Source of the DNA: Croceibacterium_A sp964439725
GTDB lineage: Bacteria > Pseudomonadota > Alphaproteobacteria > Sphingomonadales > Sphingomonadaceae
Direction: 5' to 3'
DNA length: 10,718 bases
Assembly: GCA_964439725.1 (NCBI GenBank)
Contig: CAYTPY010000070.1
Location: 1 to 10,718, forward strand
Shown here: one piece after another, positions 3,981-10,718 of the stretch
Numbering within the stretch: position 1 is the stretch's first letter
Layout: each line of letters starts with the position of its first letter
Position numbers and translations under genes: made by a program
Notes under the pieces: model-generated
The model's database searches: none
What the model was told of the DNA's origin: nothing
Seen by the model: the letters and a program-made list of their open reading frames with translations, nothing else

Positions 3981-6900
3981 TCAGTCGAGGCTGGCCACAA
4001 GACGCAGGTCGCCTTTCGTCCGGGCCGAAGCCGGCGTGGAGCGTACCGGCCACCGTTCCACTAACGTGGGTACCCGATTTGCCGGTACGGCGCGCGAGAA
4101 CAGGTAACCCTGCCCAAAGTCGCATTCGAGGTCGAGGAGGCGGCGTGCCTGATCCTCGGTCTCGATACCTTCGGCCACGACCCGGATGCCGAGGCTTCGT
4201 CCGAGATTGATCACCGCCCGAACGATCGCCTCATCGTCGGGGTCTACTGCCATGCCTTTGACGAAGCTCTGGTCGACCTTGATGAGATCGACCGGGAACT
4301 GCTTCAGGTGCCGGAGCGAGGCATAGCCGGTGCCGAAATCATCGAGCGCAATTCGTATGCCGCGCATGTTCATCAGCGCCAGCGCGCGGTGCACGTATTC
4401 CGCGCCGCGGCCGAGGAACACCGTTTCCGTCACCTCCAGCTGGAAGTAGCGCGTCGGGATGTCGGCGCGTCGGAGTTGCTCGAGGACGCGCTCGGCGAAG
4501 TTGTCGCGCCGGAACTCTGCTGCCGATGCGTTCACCGCCACGCTGCCGAACTCGATCCCACGGTCGAGCCACTGGCGCATGTTTCCGATCACCCGCTCGA
4601 TCATCCGGTCGCTGATCTGAGCGGCGACGTCGGAATCCTCGAAAGCCGCTTCGATCGCCGCCGGTGTGCTGATCCGGCTATTGGAACTGCGCCAACGCAG
4701 CAGTGCTTCGAAACCTGTGAGCGAGCGCGTCGCGAGATCGAGCTTCGGCTGATAGTAAGGGATGATGCGATCATCTTCGATGGCGTGCCGAGCCTGCTGG
4801 ACCATCGAAAGGCGGCGCTGGACGTTGTCGCGCATGTGCGGCTCGAACACCGTGACGAGGCCGCGCCCGGCGCCTTTCGCGGCATAAAGCGCGATGTCCG
4901 CGTTCTTGAGCAGTTCTTCGGGTGTGCGGCCATGACGCGGATAGAGGCTGGCGCCGATGCTGACGCGGCAGTCGAGGATGCGCCCGGCGTGGACGAACGG
5001 CTCTCGCAGCCGCTGCTGGATTGCCCGCGATACGCGCAGCAAGGCGTGCTCACCGTCGAGCTCGGGCATGACAACGGCGAACTCGTCCCCACCAAACCGG
5101 GCTACGGTGTCGCAGTGGCGCACGACGCCGCGCAAGCGCTTGGCGAACATCTTGAGCAGCATGTCGCCCGCGTCATGACCGAGCGAGTCGTTGATCTGCT
5201 TAAAATGGTCCATGTCGAGCAGCAGCAGACCCACAGCGCGGCCGCTCTCCGCTGCCGTCTCGAACGCTGCATCCAAACGTTCGTGAAACAGCGATCGGTT
5301 GGCGAGGCGAGTGAGTGGATCGTGACTGGCGCTCCAACGCACCCGAGCTTCCGCGGTCTTTTCAGCCGTCACGTCGCGAACGGTAACGATGATGCGGCGC
5401 AGCCGGTTGCCCGCGCCGTATATCCGCCAGCCGTTCATGGTGACCCAGCGTTCGGTGCGATCATCGGCGCGGCGAATCCGGCAAGTGGCTTCGAAACGGG
5501 GAATCCCATTGGCACGAGCCTGCTGAAGCACTTCTTGGAATTGCGCTCGGTCGGCTGGGTGGATGCAGGCCTCGGCAACGGCAAGGCTGGCTTCGGCCTC
5601 GGGCCCGATGCCCATGATCTGACGCAGCCGATCCGACCATTCGCGGCGCTCGGTCTCCATGTCGAAATCCCAGACACCAAGCCCGGCCGCTTCTGCAGCG
5701 AGGCGGAACCGCTCTTCGCTCTCCCGGAGCGCTTCTTCGGCCTGCTTGCTCTTGGTTACATCCAGATGCGCGCCAATCGTCCGGATCGGCCTGCCATTGC
5801 TGTCCTGCTCGGCCCGGGTGCGGCTTGATATCCAGCGGACCTCCCCATTATCGGGTCGAATGATGCGGAATTCACACTGAAAAGCCTCTCGTCGTTCCAG
5901 GCTCTCCATGATGTCCCGCTCTAGCCGTTCACGGTCGTCAGGATGAACGATTTGCAGCCAAGCTTCGTGAGAGATCGTCCGAGTGCCTGCTGGCAGACCT
6001 GTCTGCTGCACAAAGAGCTCTGAAATCTCTGAATTGCCATCCGGTCCCGAGACGAAATCGGCCAGGCCGGTGGCTTCCTGCACGAGGCGGAGCCGCTCTT
6101 CGCTGCGGCGAAGGGCGATTTCTGCTTCTTTGCGCTCCGTTATGTCCAGATGGCCGCCGATCGTGCGGATCAGGTTCCCCTGCTCGTCGCGCTCCATCTT
6201 GGTATTGCAGGCGAGCCAGCGGGTTTCACCATTGTCGGCACGGATGATGCGGAATTCGGAGCGGAACCACTCTTCCTTGCGGACGAGAGCTTGCTCAATT
6301 TGTTGGATTACGCGTTCCTTGTCCTCGGGGTGGACGCGCTCCACCCAACCTTGCACTCCTACGGTGCTGTCGCCGACGGGAAGGCCAAGCTGTTCGAAGA
6401 AGCGGTCCGAGCAAATCGACAGGCCGCTGTTGTCGGATTCGAAATCGGCGAGACCGGTCGCCTCCTGGACGAGGCGGAGGCGTCGCTCACTGGCGCGCAG
6501 CTCATCTTCCGCCATCTTGCGCTCGGTGATGTCCAGATGGGAACCTATGCTGCGAACGATCTTGCCGGTCGAATCGCGCTCGATCTTCAGATTGCTGGCG
6601 AGCCAGCGGATTTGACCATTATCGGCGCGGCGGATGCGAAATTCGCACTGAGCCGTCTCTGCGTCCTGAAGGCTCCGCTCGACCTGTTGCAGCCGTTCCC
6701 GATCGTCAGGGTGCACCAAGTGGAGCCAGTCCGCGAAAGACAGGACCGTAGTGCTGTCCTCCGGTAGCCCCATCTGCTTCAGAAGGTTTGGGGAGAAATA
6801 AGCTTTTCCGCTCGCATCGGCTTCAAAATCCGCCAGGCCGGTTGCTTCCTGAACTAGCCGCAAGCGCTCTTCGCTGCGACGAAGCGCCTCGTGGGCCTCT

Positions 6901-7688
6901 TGCCGTTCGTTGACGTCGCGCGAGATGCACATGTGGACCTTGGTGCCATCTGGCATGCGGAATGGCACCGCGTGGGCCTCGACATGGCAGCGGCGGCCTT
7001 CCAGGCCGACCACCTCATAAGTCCAGACGATCGACTCTCCAGCAATGACCCGTCGATGAACATCGATGCAACTATCGAGGTATTCGTGCGGGACAGCGAT
7101 ATACCCCTCGCGAGAGAGGCTTTCGAGATTGGGGGCCTGCAGGAGTTCGAGGCCCTTGGGGTTGATGTAGATGAGGCGCCCGGGCTCGTCGAAAATCTTC
7201 ACGCAGTCCGGCATCGCGTCGAGAATGGCCTGGAGTCGAGCCTCGCTTTCACGCAGCGCTTCCTGGGCCTGGACCTGATCCGTGATGTCGTCGCAGGAAC
7301 TGACGATGTAGCCGGTGGGCGTTGTTCGGCGATCCACCGAATAGGTTCGCCCGTCCCGAACCATCCGGCCATTTTCCCTGCTAACAGGACCGAAGTTGGC
7401 CTTTATGTCCCGCTCGATCTCTTCGACCGACTTCTCTAGCGGATAGTGCCCGGCCTCCATTCCGAGGCGGATGATGTCGCGGCCGGCCATTCCCGCCTGC
7501 AGGGAATTTCGCGGCAAGCGGAGAATCTCGGTGTACCGCTCGTTGCACAGGGCGATACGGCCGTCCTCGTCGAACATGCACACGCCTTGTTGCATATGTT
7601 CGATCGCGTCGCGGTAGAGCCCGAGCTGGGCCTCCAGCCAGGCGTTCCGTGCCTCCAGTTCTTCCAGGCGGTTCGCCCTCTCTGCCAT
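3981..7688 (-). CDS. Multi-PAS diguanylate cyclase/phosphodiesterase (PAS x6-GGDEF-EAL)
   Basis: A 1235-aa cytoplasmic signalling enzyme that can in principle both make and break cyclic di-GMP. Order: short coiled coil (1-22), PAS1 (about 25-140), PAS2 (150-262), three closely similar PAS/PAC modules (272-399, 400-528, 529-656), a more diverged sixth PAS (657-784), GGDEF (about 786-945), EAL (about 965-1212). The GGDEF motif is intact (866-870) with metal-site D825 and D827, and an RxxD inhibitory site (R857-D860) five residues ahead, so product feedback is expected. The EAL domain keeps E994-A-L, N1053, E1088, DDFGTGYASL (D1116, D1117), K1137, E1173 and the QGY end, all that an active phosphodiesterase needs. 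No membrane helices or heme ligands are recognised. ATG 7688 with GGAACGAGGG before it is preferred over an in-frame GTG at 7766. Inputs are presumably redox, light or small molecules through PAS, or partner binding. Confidence 0.96.
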   Translation of the reverse strand: MAERANRLEELEARNAWLEAQLGLYRDAIEHMQQGVCMFDEDGRIALCNERYTEILRLPRNSLQAGMAGRDIIRLGMEAGHYPLEKSVEEIERDIKANFGPVSRENGRMVRDGRTYSVDRRTTPTGYIVSSCDDITDQVQAQEALRESEARLQAILDAMPDCVKIFDEPGRLIYINPKGLELLQAPNLESLSREGYIAVPHEYLDSCIDVHRRVIAGESIVWTYEVVGLEGRRCHVEAHAVPFRMPDGTKVHMCISRDVNERQEAHEALRRSEERLRLVQEATGLADFEADASGKAYFSPNLLKQMGLPEDSTTVLSFADWLHLVHPDDRERLQQVERSLQDAETAQCEFRIRRADNGQIRWLASNLKIERDSTGKIVRSIGSHLDITERKMAEDELRASERRLRLVQEATGLADFESDNSGLSICSDRFFEQLGLPVGDSTVGVQGWVERVHPEDKERVIQQIEQALVRKEEWFRSEFRIIRADNGETRWLACNTKMERDEQGNLIRTIGGHLDITERKEAEIALRRSEERLRLVQEATGLADFVSGPDGNSEISELFVQQTGLPAGTRTISHEAWLQIVHPDDRERLERDIMESLERREAFQCEFRIIRPDNGEVRWISSRTRAEQDSNGRPIRTIGAHLDVTKSKQAEEALRESEERFRLAAEAAGLGVWDFDMETERREWSDRLRQIMGIGPEAEASLAVAEACIHPADRAQFQEVLQQARANGIPRFEATCRIRRADDRTERWVTMNGWRIYGAGNRLRRIIVTVRDVTAEKTAEARVRWSASHDPLTRLANRSLFHERLDAAFETAAESGRAVGLLLLDMDHFKQINDSLGHDAGDMLLKMFAKRLRGVVRHCDTVARFGGDEFAVVMPELDGEHALLRVSRAIQQRLREPFVHAGRILDCRVSIGASLYPRHGRTPEELLKNADIALYAAKGAGRGLVTVFEPHMRDNVQRRLSMVQQARHAIEDDRIIPYYQPKLDLATRSLTGFEALLRWRSSNSRISTPAAIEAAFEDSDVAAQISDRMIERVIGNMRQWLDRGIEFGSVAVNASAAEFRRDNFAERVLEQLRRADIPTRYFQLEVTETVFLGRGAEYVHRALALMNMRGIRIALDDFGTGYASLRHLKQFPVDLIKVDQSFVKGMAVDPDDEAIVRAVINLGRSLGIRVVAEGIETEDQARRLLDLECDFGQGYLFSRAVPANRVPTLVERWPVRSTPASARTKGDLRLVASLD
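5721..6875 (-). repeat. Three tandem coding repeats of a 128-129 codon PAS/PAC module
   Basis: Units run 6875-6492, 6491-6105 and 6104-5721 (128, 129 and 128 codons). Each begins SE(E/R)RLRLVQEATGLADF, has a V-H-P-(D/E)-D core, an EFRI-R-x-DNG-x-RW strand pair and ends in IG-x-HLD(I/V)T. Nucleotide similarity is also high, for example around 6834-6890 versus 6060-6117, so the duplications look fairly recent. The following PAS (657-784) keeps the same period but is far more diverged. Confidence 0.9.
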
Positions 7689-7746
7689 GTCCCTCGTTCC
7701 GATGGCCGTGAGAGGAGAGTGGCAGACTGGCGTTAGGCTAATCACA

Positions 7747-7761
7747 ACCCGTCCTACGGGT
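7747..7761. promoter_or_regulatory. Short inverted repeat ACCCGT-CCT-ACGGGT between divergent genes
   Basis: A perfect 6-bp stem with a 3-base centre, flanked on both sides by the direct repeat ATCAC (7741-7745) / ATCAC (7762-7766). It lies 58 bases upstream of the PAS-GGDEF-EAL start and 77 upstream of bamD. It may be an operator or a leader hairpin, and no regulator can be named. It has no T-tract and is not a terminator. Confidence 0.4.
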
Positions 7762-7838
7762 ATCACCTTAATAACAGGCGGGCCGTCGGGCGTGTGACTT
7801 CACTTGGCGTTCACGCCGCCGCTGGTTATAGGCGGCCC

Positions 7839-8645
7839 ATGCAAGCTCGCTCTCCTGCCAGGATCGCCCTTATCGCTGCCGTCATGGCGGTGCTGCCGCT
7901 GACCGCGGGTTGCAGCATGTTCGGCGGGGGCGGCGGTGGACCCAGCGATACCGGCTATGTCGCCCGCGATGCCGAGTCGCTTTATACCGCGGCGAAGCAG
8001 CGGCTCGACAGTGGCGACGCCCGGGTCGCGGCGGCGTTGTTCGATGAGGTCGAGCGGCAGCACCCTTATTCAGCGTGGGCGCGCCGAGCGCAGTTGATGA
8101 GCTCCTTCGCGTATTACGTGCAGAAGGACTACACGAAGTCAATCGAGACGGCGCAGCGCTTCCTGTCCATCCATCCCGGCAACCGAGACGCCCCCTACGC
8201 TTATTATTTGATCGCCATGAGCTATTACGAGCAGATCAGCGATGTAGACCGCGATCAGAAAGTGACCGAGCAGGCGCTTGCCGCGTTGAACGAAGTGCAG
8301 CGCCGCTATCCACAGAGCGAATATGCAGCCGATGCGCGGCTTAAGATCGACCTGGTGAACGACCATTTGGCCGGCAAGGACATGGAAATCGGGCGCTTTT
8401 ACGAGCGCACCGGGCAGTGGCTGGCGGCGCAGATCCGGTTCCGCAACGTAGTCGAGAATTATCAGACCACGAGCCACACGCCCGAGGCGCTTTATCGGCT
8501 GACGGAGACCAACCTCGCGCTCGGCATTCCCGAGGAGGCCCGCAAGTATGCGGCCGTGCTCGGCGCGAACTATCCCGGAAATCAGTGGTACCAGCGCGCC
8601 TTCCGGCTGATGCGTGATAAGGCGCCGGAACTCGCCGGCGGCTAA
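7839..8645 (+). CDS. bamD: Outer-membrane protein assembly factor BamD (TPR lipoprotein)
   Basis: A 268-aa lipoprotein of the BAM complex, which folds beta-barrel proteins, including TonB-dependent receptors, into the outer membrane. ATG 7839 begins a lipoprotein signal with lipobox LTAGC, Cys at residue 25, followed by a Gly-rich linker. The body is made of TPR-like helical hairpins: LYTAAKQRLDSGD with AALFDEVERQHPYSAWARRAQL, then YTKSIETAQRFLSIHPGN with APYAYYLIAMSYYEQI, the conserved DRDQ segment, ALAALNEVQRRYPQSEYAADA, a long helix with IGRFYERTGQWLAAQIRFRNVVENY, and TPEALYRLTETNLALGI. This is the standard YfiO/ComL pattern and length. The ribosome site is weak (AGGCGG). An in-frame GTG at 7794 would precede the signal peptide and is not used. 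The bamD-to-recN arrangement is familiar in sphingomonads; here a PilZ gene on the other strand sits between them, its stop 14 bases away. Confidence 0.95.
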   Translation: MQARSPARIALIAAVMAVLPLTAGCSMFGGGGGGPSDTGYVARDAESLYTAAKQRLDSGDARVAAALFDEVERQHPYSAWARRAQLMSSFAYYVQKDYTKSIETAQRFLSIHPGNRDAPYAYYLIAMSYYEQISDVDRDQKVTEQALAALNEVQRRYPQSEYAADARLKIDLVNDHLAGKDMEIGRFYERTGQWLAAQIRFRNVVENYQTTSHTPEALYRLTETNLALGIPEEARKYAAVLGANYPGNQWYQRAFRLMRDKAPELAGG

Positions 8646-8659
8646 GTCGCTCGGCGCTG

Positions 8660-8995
8660 TCAGGTGCCGTAGCGGCGCACTTCCATTGGCGCTTCGCCGC
8701 GCCCGCGCGCAAGCAGGTCGCTGAGCTGGTTAGCGAACAGCGCCCGGTCGAGCCGGACACCGGCAATGCCATCGTGTGACCAGCGAATCTTGCCGTGGAA
8801 GACGAGATCGTGGAGTTCGACGATCACCGGCTCACCCACCGCCAGCCCTTGACGGCCAAGGTTGCTGATCCGGAACCCTTCCGAGGAAAGTTCGATCAAC
8901 AAGCCGGTGCACGCCGCGCCTCCCTCAGGGCGGCGCAACGTCACCGGTTGCCGCGCCGCGTAGCGCTTGTGCGCGCGGATTGTGAGAACTGTCAT
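8660..8995 (-). CDS. Single-domain PilZ protein (probable c-di-GMP receptor)
   Basis: A 111-aa stand-alone PilZ domain. The N-terminal arginine motif is present (RAHKRYAAR, R7/R11/R15, giving two overlapping R-x-x-x-R readings), followed by QPVTLR. The second motif, normally (D/N)-x-S-x-x-G, reads E35-L-S37-S-E-G40, with Glu instead of Asp/Asn. The later strands (ISNLGRQGLAVGEPVIVEL, HGKIRWSHDGIAGVRLD) complete the barrel. PilZ domains bind cyclic di-GMP and then alter a partner in motility, exopolysaccharide or transcription; here there is no output domain, so it must act through another protein. ATG 8995 is chosen with GGAGGG about 10 bases upstream; an in-frame GTG at 9034 has no ribosome site and adds a non-PilZ stretch. 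It is convergent with bamD and divergent from recN. The PAS-GGDEF-EAL gene 1 kb away is a possible source of its ligand. Confidence 0.9.
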   Translation of the reverse strand: MTVLTIRAHKRYAARQPVTLRRPEGGAACTGLLIELSSEGFRISNLGRQGLAVGEPVIVELHDLVFHGKIRWSHDGIAGVRLDRALFANQLSDLLARGRGEAPMEVRRYGT

Positions 8996-9067
8996 CGACC
9001 GTAAACCCTCCGTCCCTTCCGCACAGTAACGCACAGCTTTGTTAACAAATCACTCAACAGGCTTGTA
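8986..9067. promoter_or_regulatory. Divergent pilZ/recN control region with 12-bp palindrome and a near-LexA sequence
   Basis: TTTGTTAACAAA at 9038-9049 is a perfect palindrome in an AT-rich patch. TTGTTA (9039-9044), a 17-base gap and CTTGTA (9062-9067) could form a weak recN promoter. GAAC at 8986-8989, seven bases, then GACC (8997-9000) is one base off the alphaproteobacterial LexA box GAAC-N7-GAAC, overlapping the pilZ start. GCACAG is repeated at 9021 and 9031. None is strong alone. Confidence 0.3.
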
Positions 9068-9132
9068 GCCGGGGCTTCAAAGTCGCCGGCCGTTGCGCGG
9101 CGACGGGCGCTCTCGTATGCCGGCTGCGCGCC

Positions 9133-10718
9133 ATGCTGATCTCGCTTGCGATCCGAAACGTCGTCCTGATCGAGGCGCTCGACCTTGCGTTCGCGCCGGG
9201 GCTGGGCGTGCTGACCGGTGAGACCGGGGCAGGCAAGTCGATCCTGCTCGACGCGCTCGGGCTGGTGCTCGGCAACCGCGCCGAGACCGCGCTGGTCCGC
9301 ACCGGGGAGGAGCAGGCGAATGTCACCGCGACGTTCGAATTCGTCGAGCTGCCGCAGCCGATCCGCACCGCGCTCGCGGAAGCCGAAGTCGAGCTCGAGC
9401 CGGGCGAGCCGCTGATCCTGCGGCGGCGGGTGCGGGCCGACGGCGGGTCGAAGGCCTGGGTCAACGACCAGCCAGTCGGCGCTGCGCTGCTGCGCGAGAT
9501 GGCGCCCGCGCTGGTCGAGCTGCACGGGCAGCATGACGAACGCGGGCTTGTGAACCCGCGCGGCCATCGCCTCCTGCTGGATCGCTATGTCGGAGCGGAC
9601 GTGGCGGGGATCGAGGATGCCTGGGCCAAGTGGCGCGCGGCCGAAGCCCGGCTCGCGGCGGCGCGTGCGGAGATTGAGCAGGCGAAGGCCGATCAGGACC
9701 TGCTGCTCGCGCACCTCGCCGAGCTCACCGCGATCGAGCCCGAGGAAGGCGAGGAGGAGCGGCTCGCGCTCGCCCGCGCTGACATGCAGAAGGGCGAGAA
9801 GCTCTCCGGCGACCTCGAGGCGCTGCGGCTGGTGTGGGACGGGTCGGATTCGGCGCTGGCGCAACTCCGCGGGGCAGCGCGGCGGCTCGACCGGATTGCC
9901 GAGGAGCATCCGCTGCTGGCTGAGGCGCTCGCCGCGCTCGACCGCGCGGTGATCGAGGCGGGGGAAGCCGAGGAGAAGCTGGCGAAGGCGGCCGAGGCGC
10001 TGAGCTTCGACCCGGCCGAGCTGGACCGCATCGAGACCCGGCTGTTCGAGCTGCGCGCGCTGGCGAGGAAGCACGGCTGCCAGCCCGACGACCTGCCGGC
10101 GACGATGCGCGACTTGCGCGCCAGGATCGACGCGATCGAAGCAGGCGACGCGGAGATCAGCGCGCTGGAGGCCGCGGCAGGGGAAACGGGAGAGGCCTAT
10201 CGCGCGCGGGCCGAGGCGCTGCACGGCGAGCGTGCGGCGGCGGCGCTGCGGCTGGACGAGGCGGTCGCGGGCGAGCTAGCGCCGCTCAAGCTCGATGCGG
10301 CGAAGTTCCGCACCGCCGTGACGGCTCTGCCCGAGGAGCGCTGGGGGCCGCACGGGATGGATGCGGTCGAGTTCCTGATCTCCACCAACCCCGGCGCCGA
10401 TTTCGCCCCGCTCGCCAAGATCGCCAGCGGCGGCGAGCTGTCGCGCTTCATCCTCGCGCTGAAGGTCGCGCTGGCGGAGCAGGGCGGTGCGGCGACGGTC
10501 ATCTTCGACGAGATCGACCGCGGCGTGGGCGGCGCAGTGGCCAGCGCCATCGGCGAACGGCTGGCGCGGCTGGCGCAGGGCGGGCAGTTGCTCGCCGTGA
10601 CGCACAGCCCGCAAGTCGCGGCGCGCGGCGGCACACATTACCTGATCGCTAAGTCGAGCGAAGGAACGGTGACGCGCACCTCGGTCGATCTGCTTGACGC
10701 GGCAGGGCGGCAGGAGGA
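9133..10718 (+). CDS. recN: DNA repair protein RecN, C-terminus cut by the window end
   Basis: 528 codons of the SMC-like ATPase RecN, which acts early in double-strand-break repair, holding DNA molecules together for RecA. It starts MLISLAIRNVVLIEALDLAF, the standard RecN N-terminus. Walker A is GETGAGKS (29-36). VNDQPV and ELHGQHDERGL follow in the first ATPase half. The middle (about 165-345) is Ala/Glu/Arg-rich coiled coil. The second half has the ABC signature IASGGELSR (430-438), Walker B VIFDEIDRGVGG (D459, E460) and the H-loop VTHSPQVAARGG. Only the last few dozen residues should be missing. No clear ribosome site precedes the ATG; the match to family N-termini fixes the start. Codon use is strongly GC-ending, so long spurious frames run antisense. 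recN is often under LexA control, but only a one-mismatch site is visible upstream. Confidence 0.97.
   Translation, partial: MLISLAIRNVVLIEALDLAFAPGLGVLTGETGAGKSILLDALGLVLGNRAETALVRTGEEQANVTATFEFVELPQPIRTALAEAEVELEPGEPLILRRRVRADGGSKAWVNDQPVGAALLREMAPALVELHGQHDERGLVNPRGHRLLLDRYVGADVAGIEDAWAKWRAAEARLAAARAEIEQAKADQDLLLAHLAELTAIEPEEGEEERLALARADMQKGEKLSGDLEALRLVWDGSDSALAQLRGAARRLDRIAEEHPLLAEALAALDRAVIEAGEAEEKLAKAAEALSFDPAELDRIETRLFELRALARKHGCQPDDLPATMRDLRARIDAIEAGDAEISALEAAAGETGEAYRARAEALHGERAAAALRLDEAVAGELAPLKLDAAKFRTAVTALPEERWGPHGMDAVEFLISTNPGADFAPLAKIASGGELSRFILALKVALAEQGGAATVIFDEIDRGVGGAVASAIGERLARLAQGGQLLAVTHSPQVAARGGTHYLIAKSSEGTVTRTSVDLLDAAGRQE

Noticed and set aside
4308..5828. A 506-codon open frame on the plus strand, antisense to the GGDEF-EAL gene
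   Set aside because: It lies wholly opposite conserved GGDEF/EAL/PAS coding sequence. Its product is low-complexity and matches no family; such frames arise from GC-rich codon use.
8632..8662. GC-rich inverted repeat near the ends of bamD and the PilZ gene as a terminator
   Set aside because: CGCCGGCG is a short palindrome inside the bamD coding end, with no following T-run.
8992..10224. A 410-codon open frame on the minus strand, antisense to recN
   Set aside because: Arg/Leu/Gln-rich, with no domain pattern, and opposite unmistakable RecN motifs.

Overview
The window is GC-rich and densely packed. It looks like chromosomal DNA of an alphaproteobacterium, most likely a sphingomonad (Sphingomonadales/Erythrobacteraceae-like). 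The grounds are the start of a TonB-dependent receptor with a sphingomonad-style N-terminus, a bamD ... recN neighbourhood, and a possible EcfG-type general-stress promoter. This placement comes from protein style and gene order, not from a marker gene. No rRNA, tRNA, CRISPR array, transposase or phage gene is visible.

Layout. (1) 1-872: the first 65 codons of a TonB-dependent receptor and a small NTF2-like lipoprotein, both on the minus strand, with a perfect 10-bp tandem repeat between them. (2) 873-2349: a CmcJ/NvfI (AsaB-like) family putative oxidoreductase on the plus strand, convergent with a tatA that has no tatB or tatC beside it, then a protein-like plus-strand frame (about 2077-2349) with no normal start codon. 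(3) 2346-3226: a minus-strand pair joined by an ATGA overlap, made of a small protein with two H-x-T motifs (2H-phosphoesterase-like) and a HAD phosphatase of the 5'(3')-deoxyribonucleotidase type. (4) 3227-3968: a compact divergent control region carrying inverted repeats and EcfG-like promoter matches, followed by a two-gene plus-strand operon for an 82-aa protein of unknown function and a SpoIIAA-like (STAS fold) protein. (5) 3981-7688: a very large minus-strand cytoplasmic c-di-GMP protein with six PAS modules, GGDEF and EAL. (6) 7839-10718: bamD (plus), a one-domain PilZ protein (minus, convergent with bamD) and recN (plus, cut by the window end).

Two themes can be supported. One is c-di-GMP signalling: a bifunctional-looking PAS-GGDEF-EAL enzyme and a PilZ receptor lie about 1 kb apart, separated by the outer-membrane assembly gene bamD. 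The other is a possible nucleic-acid end-processing pair (2H-like plus HAD phosphatase), whose divergent promoter region may also serve the SpoIIAA-like operon and be under general stress control. bamD and recN are housekeeping genes. The 2H/HAD pair is the best candidate for an undescribed system, but its function rests on motifs only.
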